64,000 bases of DNA. Source: Gammaproteobacteria bacterium (GTDB taxonomy: Bacteria > Pseudomonadota > Gammaproteobacteria > Pseudomonadales > Azotimanducaceae). The stretch covers positions 30,707 to 94,706 of the forward strand of contig SYFY01000051.1 in NCBI GenBank assembly GCA_005799745.1, given 5' to 3'. The notes under the pieces were generated by a model. It had not been told where the DNA came from. It made no database searches and saw only the letters and a list, made by a program, of their open reading frames with translations. The translations under genes were made by a program, and so were the position numbers. Below, one piece after another: positions 9,070 through 17,880 of this stretch (positions are counted from its first letter, which is position 1; every line of letters starts with the position of its first letter).

Positions 9070-9748
9070 CGCGGCTCGTGAACCCACGCTGTGCGAGACG
9101 TGCCGCCGAGAGGCCGTTCATGGCGGCGTTACCAGCGTGCAGCGGTTTGACCATCGTGCCGAATTGGGACTTGAGACCACTCGCGCGTGTTGCCGCGATA
9201 CCGAGTGCGCGCGCTGTGGCTTCGTCATCAAGTCCGTAGAGCACCGACGCCGCGGCGGCAGCGCCCAGGCTGCCCAGTGTGCCGGTGGCGTGAAAGCCAC
9301 GTGCGTAATGGGAAGGACCAAGCGCCTTGCCAATAATGCACTCGGTATCTACGCCTGCGGAAAATGCGGCGAGCATCTGCGCGCCACTTGCCCCTCGGGC
9401 TTCGCCGAGTGCGAGCACGACCGGAGCGACGGGAACGGTGGGATGCCCGGGCATGTCCATGTGCACATCGTCGTAGTCGTGCACATGGCCGACAGCCCCG
9501 TTCACCAAGACTGCCTGGTCGAGGTTCGCTTTCTGTGATTCGAGAAAAATGCTGGCTTGGGGTGCACCACCGGCTTCACGAACGTCGGCGAGCAGGATGC
9601 GTGTTAGCGGTTCTCTCATCCCGGCCACGGTGACGCCGATGAAATCCAGTAGGCATTGTTTGGCAACGGTGACTGCCGCCGGTGGCAGACCCTCGAAGCG
9701 GCTGTGTGCCGTGCGTGCAGCGAGACGGGACGTAGTACCAGTCGTCAT
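9070..9748 (-). pseudogene. MmgE/PrpD family gene, 3'-truncated
   Basis: The N-terminal half of an MmgE/PrpD protein is clear: LLDFIGVTVAGMREPL, GHVHDYDDVHMDMPGHPTVP, GVDTECIIGKALGP, GFHATGTLGSLGAAAAA and KPLHAGNAAMNGLSAARLAQRGFTS. These proteins include 2-methylcitrate dehydratase and are normally about 450 residues. Homology stops near residue 227 and the frame runs 11 more residues into xdhB sequence before a stop. A run of nine G lies a few bases upstream of the ATG where the ribosome binding site is expected. Confidence 0.85.
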
Positions 9749-9888
9749 GGCAGACCCCCCCCCTTAAACAGCGACCTTGCCTGGGCTCGATAATAACCAG
9801 AATGGTGTGGTGTTGAACCTTCGTCGCCGAACTTGTCCGCGCAGACGGCTGCGGTCATGATCCCGTTAAATTCAGTTCCTTGCGATTC

Positions 9889-10689
9889 ATGAACGATCCG
9901 TACTGCTCCCAGGTTTGCCGCGAGGCGGGTGAGGCTCAGGCAGGTACCGCAGACACCGTGGATGTCTGGTTGATGCTGGAGTATCGCGGCACGTGGGGAC
10001 CTCAGGTCGTCACGGACAATGCACTGGACGCAGCGTTTCGCGCGTGGTTCGAGGGCTACGCGGAGACTTTCAGGGCACAAGGCAAAAGGGTGCGCCCGCA
10101 ATTCATCAAGCAGCAGACTTCAGGCGAACTTCGTCTTTTCACGATGGAAGGGGAACGAATTCTTCAACGCGCAGCTTTGGACTATGACGGATTTACGCGT
10201 GCTGCTGATACGCAAATCGCTGATCACCTGTATTTTGTTTGTACCCATGGCCAACGTGACCGCTGCTGCTCCGAGTTCGGCATGCCTGTTTATCGAGCGC
10301 TGCGTGAACGCCTGGGTGACCGCGTTTTTCAGACGTCACATCTCGGTGGACATCGGTATGCACCCAACGTTTTGGTTGCCCCGAATGCAGTCATGTATGG
10401 GCGTGTCTCGCCGGATGATCTCGATGGTTTTTTGGCGCGGACCGAATCCGGCCTCATGGCATTGGAATTCGCACGTGGGCGCACCTGTTATGAGCCGGCT
10501 GTGCAGGCTGCGGAAATTCTGGCGGCGGAACACTCGTCGTTGATTGAGTCGCGGGCTGAAAGTGAATCGCGCTGGGCCGTAGTGTTCGAGCAGCGGACGG
10601 TTCAACTTGTCGGCCAACCCACTCTGGGTGTCGCGAGTTGTGGCGACGTCAAGCAGAAGGCCGGAATCGCTTTCAGTCTGGCGTCATGA
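9889..10689 (+). CDS. Sucrase/ferredoxin-like family protein
   Basis: The central VCTHGQRDRCCSEFGMPVY and HLGGHRYAPNVLVAPN segments are the hallmark of the sucrase/ferredoxin-like (Suc_Fer-like) family, whose thioredoxin-like fold carries cysteines and histidines that can hold a [2Fe-2S] cluster. An N-terminal DPYCSQVCREAGE segment also fits. The biological role of bacterial members is poorly known. ATG 9889 is preferred over the TTG at 9880 because it matches the usual family N-terminus; no strong ribosome binding site is visible. It is followed 45 bp later by an aldolase and divergent from the prpD remnant. Confidence 0.85.
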   Translation: MNDPYCSQVCREAGEAQAGTADTVDVWLMLEYRGTWGPQVVTDNALDAAFRAWFEGYAETFRAQGKRVRPQFIKQQTSGELRLFTMEGERILQRAALDYDGFTRAADTQIADHLYFVCTHGQRDRCCSEFGMPVYRALRERLGDRVFQTSHLGGHRYAPNVLVAPNAVMYGRVSPDDLDGFLARTESGLMALEFARGRTCYEPAVQAAEILAAEHSSLIESRAESESRWAVVFEQRTVQLVGQPTLGVASCGDVKQKAGIAFSLAS

Positions 10690-10734
10690 ATCGATTCGAA
10701 TATCACTAACTGATCTTCAAAGGGGAGAGAAACC

Positions 10735-11526
10735 ATGCGGGAAAATGCATCACTGGCAGCCTGGCGGCGCAAAGAACAGACCATCGGTCTGTGGCTTTCG
10801 TTGGCCAATGCCTATTCAGCTGAATCTTCAGCAAGCCTTGGTTTTGATTGGGTTTGTGTGGATATGCAGCACGGCATGATCGACTACCAGGACCTTACTT
10901 ATATGTTGCCGGCGATTTCGACCGGTAAGTCCACGCCGTTTGTGCGGGTGCCGTGGAACGAACCCTACGAAATCATGAAGGTGCTCGATGCCGGTGCCAT
11001 GGGTGTCATCATTCCCATGGTTAACAATCGCGAAGAAGCACAACAGGCGGTGATGTCGTGTCGTTATCCGCCGAAGGGTTTCCGCTCCTTTGGGCCGATT
11101 CGCGCGGCGCTGTACGGCGGTAAAGGTTATGCGCAGGAAGCCAACGATCAGATCGCATGTATTGCCATGATCGAAACGAAAGAAGGCATCGAGAAGATGG
11201 AGGAGATCATCACAACGCCCGGGCTTGATGGCGTCTATGTCGGCCCGTCTGACTTAGGGCTTGCGCTGGGTCTGCCACCCATTGGCGATACACGTGTGCA
11301 GGAACATCGTGTGGTGGTGCAGAAGATTCTCGACACCTGCCGTAAACACGGGGTGGCGGCGGGGATCCACACGTCAAGCCTGGAGTACACCCAGGAATAC
11401 CTGAAGCTTGGCTTTCACTTTGTGACTCTTGGCAGTGAGTCGCAGTGGATGTCGCAAGGTGCTGCCTCGGCACTTTCGAAGGCGAGGGGGACGCAACAGG
11501 AGAAAAAGGAGAATACCGGCTACTGA
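10735..11526 (+). CDS. HpcH/HpaI-family aldolase
   Basis: The 263-residue protein matches class II pyruvate aldolases of the HpcH/HpaI family: DWVCVDMQHGMIDY, TPFVRVPWNEP, GAMGVIIPMVNNREEA, SFGPIRAALYGG, CIAMIETKEGIE and DGVYVGPSDLGLALG. The metal-binding Glu and Asp lie in IETKEG and GPSDL. Such enzymes cleave 2-keto-3-deoxy or 4-hydroxy-2-keto acids to pyruvate and an aldehyde at the end of sugar-acid or aromatic catabolism. The specific substrate cannot be read. ATG follows a strong AAAGGGGAGAGAAACC. A decayed amidase begins next to its stop codon. Confidence 0.92.
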   Translation: MRENASLAAWRRKEQTIGLWLSLANAYSAESSASLGFDWVCVDMQHGMIDYQDLTYMLPAISTGKSTPFVRVPWNEPYEIMKVLDAGAMGVIIPMVNNREEAQQAVMSCRYPPKGFRSFGPIRAALYGGKGYAQEANDQIACIAMIETKEGIEKMEEIITTPGLDGVYVGPSDLGLALGLPPIGDTRVQEHRVVVQKILDTCRKHGVAAGIHTSSLEYTQEYLKLGFHFVTLGSESQWMSQGAASALSKARGTQQEKKENTGY

Positions 11527-11527
11527 C

Positions 11528-11869
11528 ATGCGCCTCGATGACTACGCCCGCCGTGATGCCTCAGAACTTGCCCGTTCGATCCCGGCGAGAGAAGTCAGCC
11601 AGGACGAGGTGCTGGAAGCGGGGCGTGCCGCGGTGCTGCAGGTGTAGCCAAAGCTGAATGCGTTGGCGATGCCGCTCTTCGCGCAGCCGCTTGCGCAAAG
11701 TACTGACGGGCTGCCGATTGGCGTTCAGTTAATCGCTCCCTATGGACGGGAGGAGACGCTGATTCGTATAGCGGGGCACTTGGAGCAAGCGATGCCGTGT
11801 GCCGGTAGAAAGCCAGCCGTTTATGCAGGGGCTACTCAGGTGGTTGCCCCCACGCATCCACAAAGGTGA
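11528..11869 (+). pseudogene. Amidase remnant with large internal deletion
   Basis: The first 39 codons (MRLDDYARRDASELARSI...) resemble an amidase-signature enzyme N-terminus and end at an in-frame TAG. The same frame continues with PKLNALA, expected about 40 residues into an amidase, and then jumps to the C-terminal segment STDGLPIGVQLIAPYGREETL. Some 300-350 residues including the Ser-Ser-Lys catalytic region are absent. The remnant therefore carries both a nonsense codon and an internal deletion. Its 3' end overlaps the convergent nitroreductase. Confidence 0.8.
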
Positions 11870-12476
11870 TCTGTCGCGCCGGCTGTCGCTCTGCTTTTTT
11901 CAACACTGCGCCCTTCATGTAGCCAGCGGGCAGCATGACGAGGTTGATCGTGCCTTCAGGCATGCCGAGGATTTCAGCCACTTCTTCCTGCCGCGATGCC
12001 AACAAACTGGTCCACGTGGAGCCGATATGGCGGGCGCGCAGCGCCAACATGAGTGACCAGGCCGCTGGCAGAGTGGAGCCGTAGTAGCCGATTTGTTGTC
12101 CGAGCGTCATTTCGGATCCTGGCGCCGTTGCAGGAGCGGCCGCACAGACAAAGATCATTGCCGGAATGTCGTGCAGCCGGCTGATCAGCGCCTGATGCGA
12201 GGATTTGAGTGGTACCCCTCGCATCGATGAGAACTCATTCAGAACTTCGGTGTATATCTTCGCGAGTCGGGCTTTGGGCTCTGGATCCATCACGATCACA
12301 AACCGCCAGCCTTCACCGATGGTCCCTGTCGGTGCTTGCGCGGCGATATCGATGCAGTCGAGCAGTTCCTGCATGTCGAGCGGCCGCTCGAAATCGAGGT
12401 TGCGGCGGATTGAACGTGCCGTCGATAACACCCAGTCGACGCTGGGTAAGTGCAGATCTGAAGGTGAGAGCGTCAT
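11832..12476 (-). CDS. Nitroreductase family flavoprotein
   Basis: The 214-residue protein fits the FMN-dependent nitroreductase fold: TARSIRRNLDFERPLD at the start (the RxSxR-type FMN phosphate contact), AAQAPTGTIGEGWRFVIV, a central GSTLPAAWSLMLALRARHIGSTWTS and a C-terminal LVMLPAGYMKGAVLKKAER. Family members reduce nitroaromatics, quinones or enones with NAD(P)H. It is transcribed toward the amidase remnant and divergent from the PQQ dehydrogenase. The physiological substrate is not known. Confidence 0.88.
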   Translation of the reverse strand: MTLSPSDLHLPSVDWVLSTARSIRRNLDFERPLDMQELLDCIDIAAQAPTGTIGEGWRFVIVMDPEPKARLAKIYTEVLNEFSSMRGVPLKSSHQALISRLHDIPAMIFVCAAAPATAPGSEMTLGQQIGYYGSTLPAAWSLMLALRARHIGSTWTSLLASRQEEVAEILGMPEGTINLVMLPAGYMKGAVLKKAERQPARQITFVDAWGQPPE

Positions 12477-12580
12477 GGCTGCTACGGTAACTGACTTGGG
12501 GTTTAGGTCGAAAGATATTCCACCTTGCCAGTGCTGTCAGGATGCGCATAGGCTTCAACCAGGGTGGAGGAGGCGCACTG

Positions 12581-14503
12581 ATGCGTAACGTAGGCACGTT
12601 ACTGTTCGGGCTTTTAGTCAGCACGGTCTGCATGGCCGAAGAAACCATCGAATGGTCAAGTTACGGCAGCGCACACGGGGGTGGTCACTTCAGCGCGGCT
12701 GATCAGATCACACGCGACAACGTCGGCCGTCTGGCACGCGCTTGGGAGCATCGCTCCGGTGATTTCCGGACCGGTGCGGTTCGTGGGGTCGAAGGTTTTG
12801 ATGGAGGCGACAGCAGTGCTTCCGCCTCCGCATTTATCGGCACGCCGATCCTTGTTGAGGACACGCTCTACTACTGCACGCCGTTCAATCGTGTGTTCGC
12901 TCTTGATCCGGCGACGGGTAAAGAGAAATGGGTGTTCGATCCCAAGGTCGATATGAGCAAACAGTCGCTGACGAACTGCCGTGCTGTCAGTAGTTGGATC
13001 GACAAGGACGCTCCCGATGGGGTGTGTGGACATCGCATCTATCTCGGCACCCTGGATGCACGACTCATCGCCCTCGACGGAAAAACCGGGCAGAAGTGTG
13101 CTGATTTCGGTGTCGAGGGTGAGCTCGACATCAGTCAGGGCCTCGCCAAATTCAATCCGGGTGAATACAACCTGACGTCACCTGCAGCCGTGCTTGACGA
13201 TACGTTGGTCATTGGCTCACGCATCATCGACAGTCTGCGCAAGGGCATTCCCTCTGGTGTCGTGCGTGCGCTAGATGCCCGTACCGGTGAACTCAAGTGG
13301 GCCTGGAATCCCGTGCCACCGGGGCGTGCTGAAAAAGATGAAGCCGGCACGTTTGTTAACGACACCACGAATGTCTGGTCCGTGATCTCGGTCGATGAGA
13401 CCCGCAACATGGTCATCGTCCCCACCGGCAACTCGTCACCCGACTATTACGGTGGTGATCGTGGGGGTGATCTCGACTACTACTCGAGTTCTGTTGTTGC
13501 GCTCGATGGATCGACGGGCCAGGTACTTTGGCACTACCAGACCGTTCACCACGACGTCTGGGACTTTGATCTTCCCGCACAACCGACGCTCGTTGACGTG
13601 ACCATTGAAGGCAAGACGCGGCCTGCCGTTGTGCAGGTCACAAAGATGGGTCTCACCTTTGTGCTTGATCGTGAAACCGGCAAGCCGCTCTTTGAAGTAG
13701 AAGAACGACCGGTGCCGCAGACGGGTGGTGTGCCCGGTGAGTACCTCGCACCAACTCAGCCCTTTCCTGTAAAGCCTGAGCCTCTGCATCAACTCGGTAT
13801 CACCCCCGATGACGCGTGGGGCTTCACATTCTGGGATGAAAAAGTCTGTCGTGATGAACTCGAAGCGATGGATACGGGGCCGATCTACACGCCCATTTCA
13901 ACCAAGGGCGTCGTGCTCTATCCCTCGAATATTGGTGGCCAGAATTGGGGAACGCCGGCGGTCGACATGGTGCGCAACTACATGGTCACCAATACCAAAC
14001 ACGTCGGTATGGTGGTCAAGCTCGTACCTCGAGCGGAGTGTGATGGTCTCAATGGTTTCCCGCAGGAAGGCTCACCGTACTGCGTGAGCATGAAACCGTT
14101 CCTTTCGCCTTTCGGTGCGCCGTGTACACCGCCTCCGTGGGCGACCTTGTCAGCCATTGATCTCTCGACAGGCGATCTGGTTTGGACCGTTCCTCTCGGC
14201 ACGCTCAAACATCAGGCTCCCTGGCCGCTGTCGTATTTGCCCGGTGGTGTGGAGATGGGTGGGCCGATGGTGACGGCATCGGGATTGATTTTCATCGCAG
14301 CCTCCGGCGATCGCCATATTCGTGCCTTCGACGTGAACAATGGCAAGGAACTCTGGGCGGATGAAATGCCGACCTCAGGCAATGCGGTACCCATGTCCTA
14401 TCAGGTTGGCGGCAGACAGTTTGTGGTCATCGCTGCAGGGGGGCATTTCACCTCGACGTCGCCTGCTGGTGACTGGCTTATCGCTTACGCATTGGAGGAA
14501 TAA
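12581..14503 (+). CDS. Periplasmic PQQ-dependent dehydrogenase (glucose/quinate type)
   Basis: An eight-bladed quinoprotein of the membrane-bound glucose/quinate dehydrogenase branch: SSYGSAHGGGHFSAADQI, DARLIALDGKTGQKC, VWDFDLPAQPTLVDV, VEERPVPQTGGVPGEYLAPTQPFP and near the end GGPMVTASGLIFIAASGDRHIRAFD. It lacks the five N-terminal helices of Gcd and has a signal peptide (MRNVGTLLFGLLVSTVCMA), so it should be a soluble or peripherally attached periplasmic enzyme passing electrons to ubiquinone or a cytochrome. Start 12581 (Met14 of the track ORF) is chosen because GGAGGAGGCGCACTG precedes it and the signal peptide begins there. It is followed 2 bp later by the flavin reductase, so they form an operon. 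The substrate is unknown. Confidence 0.9.
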   Translation: MRNVGTLLFGLLVSTVCMAEETIEWSSYGSAHGGGHFSAADQITRDNVGRLARAWEHRSGDFRTGAVRGVEGFDGGDSSASASAFIGTPILVEDTLYYCTPFNRVFALDPATGKEKWVFDPKVDMSKQSLTNCRAVSSWIDKDAPDGVCGHRIYLGTLDARLIALDGKTGQKCADFGVEGELDISQGLAKFNPGEYNLTSPAAVLDDTLVIGSRIIDSLRKGIPSGVVRALDARTGELKWAWNPVPPGRAEKDEAGTFVNDTTNVWSVISVDETRNMVIVPTGNSSPDYYGGDRGGDLDYYSSSVVALDGSTGQVLWHYQTVHHDVWDFDLPAQPTLVDVTIEGKTRPAVVQVTKMGLTFVLDRETGKPLFEVEERPVPQTGGVPGEYLAPTQPFPVKPEPLHQLGITPDDAWGFTFWDEKVCRDELEAMDTGPIYTPISTKGVVLYPSNIGGQNWGTPAVDMVRNYMVTNTKHVGMVVKLVPRAECDGLNGFPQEGSPYCVSMKPFLSPFGAPCTPPPWATLSAIDLSTGDLVWTVPLGTLKHQAPWPLSYLPGGVEMGGPMVTASGLIFIAASGDRHIRAFDVNNGKELWADEMPTSGNAVPMSYQVGGRQFVVIAAGGHFTSTSPAGDWLIAYALEE

Positions 14504-14505
14504 AC

Positions 14506-16470
14506 ATGGCGCTCCATCCCACGTATCCAAATGTTTTTAAACCCATTCAGGTGGGCGGTGTCACGATCCCGAACCGGATCTGTCGCTCCGCGCATGGGAC
14601 CTTGTTGTCAGGTGACGCAGCGATTGCCTACCACGAAGCCCGTGCCGCAGGTGGCGTCGGTATGATCACGCTCGAAGCAACCGGCGTGCATCGCCTCGTT
14701 GCAACACAGATACCGTTGTGGTCAGACGACGTGATTCCGTACTACAAGGAAATGAGCCGGCGTATTCATTCCCACGGAACAGTGCTCTTTCAGCAGATTT
14801 ATCACGCCGGTGCGAGTTATGGCGCGCGTGGGCAACAGAACTGGGGCGCGAGTGAAGTGCCCAACTTTCAACAAGGTGTTGTGCCCTTCGCAATGACACA
14901 GGCGCAGATCGACGAGGTGGTGGAAGCGTTTGCCAAAGCCGCCAAAAGGTGTCGTGACGGTGGGCTTGATGGGGTCGATGTACATGCGTCGAGTGGTTAC
15001 CTCATCCACGAGTTTCTCTCGCCGGCGTTGAACCAGCGGACGGACGGTTACGGTGGCTCGCTCGAAAACCGGATACGGTTCTTGCTTGAGATTCTGGATG
15101 CGGTACGCGCCGAGGTGAATGACCCGGCCTTTGTGGTTGGTGTGCGCCTGCCTAACGAGGACTTTACGCCGGGTGGTTTGACGCCGGATCAAGTCGCAGA
15201 AATCGCCGCACGACTGGATCCGCTGGTGGACTATGTGTCGTTGCACATGGGTTCTTACTGGCGTTTCCATACCTTGATCGCGCCGGCAGACGACCCACTC
15301 GGCGCGGAAATGACGTCGAACGCGCCGATCGTCAAACGTGTTACGAAGCCGACGATTGTCGTTGGTCGAATCAACACGGTTGATCACGCAGAGGCCATCA
15401 TCCGTGCAGGCGAAGCCGACATGGTGTCCATGGTGCGGGCCATGCTCGCGGATCCGGAGTTGGTCAACAAAGCGCGACGAGGTGAAGAGAACCGTATTCG
15501 TCCGTGTATTGGCACCAACATCGGCTGTGTGGGCCAGATCATGAGTGGGCATCCATTGTCGTGTGTGGTGAATCCTTCGGCAGCGCGGGAAAATCTCATC
15601 GCCTTTGAACCCGCCGACAAGGCTGTGCGACGCAAGAAGGTGCTCATCGTTGGAGGCGGTCCTGCCGGGCTGGAAGCTGCGCGAACCGCTGTCATGCGTG
15701 GGCACCAAGTCATCCTGCATGAAGCCGGCCAACGCCTGGGTGGTCAGGTGGCCATTGCGGCATCCGCGCCAAAACGCGCCGATGTGGGCGCGATTGTCTC
15801 CTTCCTGATCGATGAGATAGAGGCATTGGGTGTTGAAACACACCTCAACTCCTGGGTGGATGCGGATACGGTTGCTGCGATTGATCCGGATGAAGTCATC
15901 ATCGCCACGGGTACAACACCACGACACGATGGGTTCCAGGTCTCCACACCCAGTCAGCCCATCCCCGGCTTTGAACAGACACATGTCTACAACGCCTGGC
16001 AACTTTTTGGTTACGGCGACCCCGTCAAGATCGAAGGTCCTGCAGTTGTCTTCGATGACACCGGTTCCTTTGAAGCCATCTCTGCGTGTGATGCCTTGTT
16101 GAAGGCTGGAGTGCACGTGACCATGGTGTCGCGTTATGAAGGCATTGGTGGAACCGTGCCGTTTCCGCCTGTCACCGTCGAAGCCTCACGTGAGCGATTG
16201 ATGTCGTCGGATTTCGACTTTGTGGGAGGGCACTACCTGCGGCGTATTGACGCTGATGAGATTGAGGTCGGTGTGCTCTTCACACCCCGGGTGCGTCGGA
16301 TCAAAGCGAAAACGGTAGTGATCGTGACCTTCAATCAACCCAACCGCGATCTCGTTACCGCACTCAATCCTGGCAACCGCTATCAGATGCACCTGATCGG
16401 GGATGTGCAAGGGCGCAGTGGCATCATGAATGCGATCCATGGCGGCGCCGAGGTTGCGCGCCGGATCTGA
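14506..16470 (+). CDS. Old-yellow-enzyme/FAD oxidoreductase, 2,4-dienoyl-CoA reductase-like
   Basis: A 654-residue protein with an N-terminal FMN TIM barrel (PIQVGGVTIPNRICRSAHGT, VHASSGYLIHEFLSPALNQRTD, DGYGGSLENRI), an Fe-S segment, and a C-terminal FAD/NAD domain (VLIVGGGPAGLEAARTA, VIIATGTTPR). This is the layout of 2,4-dienoyl-CoA reductase and trimethylamine dehydrogenase. The Fe-S motif reads CIGTNIGC...SCVVNP, so the second of four usual cysteines is Thr. With the neighbouring PQQ dehydrogenase, reduction of an enone or enoyl thioester in catabolism is plausible. ATG is preceded by AGGAATAAAC. Confidence 0.9.
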   Translation: MALHPTYPNVFKPIQVGGVTIPNRICRSAHGTLLSGDAAIAYHEARAAGGVGMITLEATGVHRLVATQIPLWSDDVIPYYKEMSRRIHSHGTVLFQQIYHAGASYGARGQQNWGASEVPNFQQGVVPFAMTQAQIDEVVEAFAKAAKRCRDGGLDGVDVHASSGYLIHEFLSPALNQRTDGYGGSLENRIRFLLEILDAVRAEVNDPAFVVGVRLPNEDFTPGGLTPDQVAEIAARLDPLVDYVSLHMGSYWRFHTLIAPADDPLGAEMTSNAPIVKRVTKPTIVVGRINTVDHAEAIIRAGEADMVSMVRAMLADPELVNKARRGEENRIRPCIGTNIGCVGQIMSGHPLSCVVNPSAARENLIAFEPADKAVRRKKVLIVGGGPAGLEAARTAVMRGHQVILHEAGQRLGGQVAIAASAPKRADVGAIVSFLIDEIEALGVETHLNSWVDADTVAAIDPDEVIIATGTTPRHDGFQVSTPSQPIPGFEQTHVYNAWQLFGYGDPVKIEGPAVVFDDTGSFEAISACDALLKAGVHVTMVSRYEGIGGTVPFPPVTVEASRERLMSSDFDFVGGHYLRRIDADEIEVGVLFTPRVRRIKAKTVVIVTFNQPNRDLVTALNPGNRYQMHLIGDVQGRSGIMNAIHGGAEVARRI

Positions 16471-16479
16471 CGCGTTGGG

Positions 16480-17256
16480 TTACACGTCTGCAGCGTGAAT
16501 GGTGTAGCCACCATCAACGGTCATGGTGGTGCCGGTGACAAAGGAAGCCTCGTCAGAACACAACCAGAGCACCGCTTTGCTGACTTCCGAAAGTTGGCCA
16601 AAGCGACCGATGGGATGTTTGGCCATCATCTTTCGTTCAACCAGCGGGTAGGTTTTCATTCCGGCTTCCAGCATTTCCATGTAGAGCACACCCGGCGCAA
16701 CGGCATTGATGCGGACGTTGTCTGCGGCGTGATCCAACGCTGCGGCTTTCGTTAGCCCGATGATTCCGTGTTCGGTCGCAACATAACCAACACCCCCCGG
16801 TGTACTGACTACACCTGCGACCGAAGACATGTTGACGATGGCGCCACCGCCATGCTTCAACATCTCCGGGATTTCATAGCGCATGCAGTAGAGGACTAAC
16901 GACAAGTTGGTGGCGACCACCTCATTCCACGCCGCGATGTCGTACGCCCCACACTTGGACCATGCGTCACCGGAGACACCCGCAACGTTGTAGACGATGT
17001 CGAGGCCGCCATAGGTTGATACGGCTGCGGCGACCACACGTTCTGCCTCTTTCGAACGAGAGATATCTGCGACAACAAAAATACCTTCACCCCCTGCAGC
17101 CCGAATACGGCTAAGCGTGTCTTCGCCTGCATCCGTGCGTCGACCTGTTGCCACCACCCGGGTACCGGCTGGCGCAAAAGCCACTGCAGCATCGCGGCCG
17201 AGCCCGGATGTGGCACCGGTGACCAGCACGATCTTGTTGTCAAAACGAACAGGCAC
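16480..17256 (-). CDS. SDR-family protein with catalytic Lys replaced by Glu
   Basis: A 258-residue short-chain dehydrogenase/reductase fold with nucleotide motif GATSGLGRDAA, NVAG (usually NNAG), active-site Ser region IVNMSSVAG and C-terminal GTTMTVDGGYTIH. The catalytic tetrad motif reads YVATE instead of YxxxK, so the lysine that positions NAD(P) and lowers the tyrosine pKa is missing. Sequence around it (HGIIGLTKAAALDHA) is otherwise normal. It may be inactive, use another chemistry or be a recent mutant. It is convergent with the flavin reductase. Confidence 0.9.
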   Translation of the reverse strand: MPVRFDNKIVLVTGATSGLGRDAAVAFAPAGTRVVATGRRTDAGEDTLSRIRAAGGEGIFVVADISRSKEAERVVAAAVSTYGGLDIVYNVAGVSGDAWSKCGAYDIAAWNEVVATNLSLVLYCMRYEIPEMLKHGGGAIVNMSSVAGVVSTPGGVGYVATEHGIIGLTKAAALDHAADNVRINAVAPGVLYMEMLEAGMKTYPLVERKMMAKHPIGRFGQLSEVSKAVLWLCSDEASFVTGTTMTVDGGYTIHAADV

Positions 17257-17297
17257 AGCGTTCTTCTTGAATGGTCAGATCAGCGTTTGGAAATCAG

Positions 17298-17699
17298 TCA
17301 GGGGTTCCCCGGGAACGAATGGGGCACATCAGCGAGAGGTGCCCATGTCGGTGCTGAGGACGTCCAACAATTCATTACTGGGGTGAAGACATTCGGATCA
17401 TCGAGTGTCGTGCACTTGATGAAGATCTGCGCGGGATTCATTTCCGCGCGGGTGAAGAGCGGCGTCCCGCACGTCGGGCAGAACTGGCGCGTGACCTTGC
17501 GGCCGCTTTCGGCGACGACTGTAAAATCCCGAACCGCTCCCTGATTGAGGGTGAAGTCCCCAAGATCCACGGCCAATACAGTGGTCATTGGGGATCCGGT
17601 CGCTTTCTGGCACTGCCTGCAATAACAGTGGCCAACAAATCCGGGTGTGCTCGTGAAGTGGTAACGGACCAAACCACACAGGCATCCGCCGCTGCTCAC
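17298..17699 (-). CDS. GFA/CENP-V family zinc protein
   Basis: The protein shows the glutathione-dependent formaldehyde-activating (GFA) zinc fold: GGCLCGLVRYHF, HCYCRQCQKATGSP, FCPTCGTPLFTR. GFA proteins bind zinc through these cysteines; most have no proven substrate. The GTG at 17699 has GGGGAG seven bases upstream and begins right at the family N-terminus (SSGGCLCG), so it is preferred over the track start at 17765. It lies 41 bp upstream of the SDR on the same strand. Confidence 0.88.
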   Translation of the reverse strand: MSSGGCLCGLVRYHFTSTPGFVGHCYCRQCQKATGSPMTTVLAVDLGDFTLNQGAVRDFTVVAESGRKVTRQFCPTCGTPLFTRAEMNPAQIFIKCTTLDDPNVFTPVMNCWTSSAPTWAPLADVPHSFPGNP

Positions 17700-17809
17700 T
17701 CGATTTCTCCCCGCCTTGATTGATCCCTGCCGCGCAAGAATACGGAGCAGCGCGATGCGGATCATGCGGCTTACAAAAAAAGCTTGGCTGGTTTTATGTA
17801 AAAGGAATA

Positions 17810-17829
17810 TGGTTATAACGTTATAACCA
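17810..17829. promoter_or_regulatory. Perfect 20-bp palindrome upstream of TSUP gene
   Basis: TGGTTATAACGTTATAACCA is a perfect inverted repeat 51 bp upstream of the TSUP start, between two divergent genes. Its size, AT-rich core and position fit a dimeric repressor operator. No regulator gene lies next to it. Confidence 0.65.
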
Positions 17830-17880
17830 AATATACGGCAAAGGACGGAACTTCCGCCCTTGGTCCGAAGGACGGCTCCT

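Noticed and set aside
14722-16116. 464-residue minus-strand ORF
   Set aside because: It is antisense to the flavin reductase, His/Arg-rich and has no recognisable domain.
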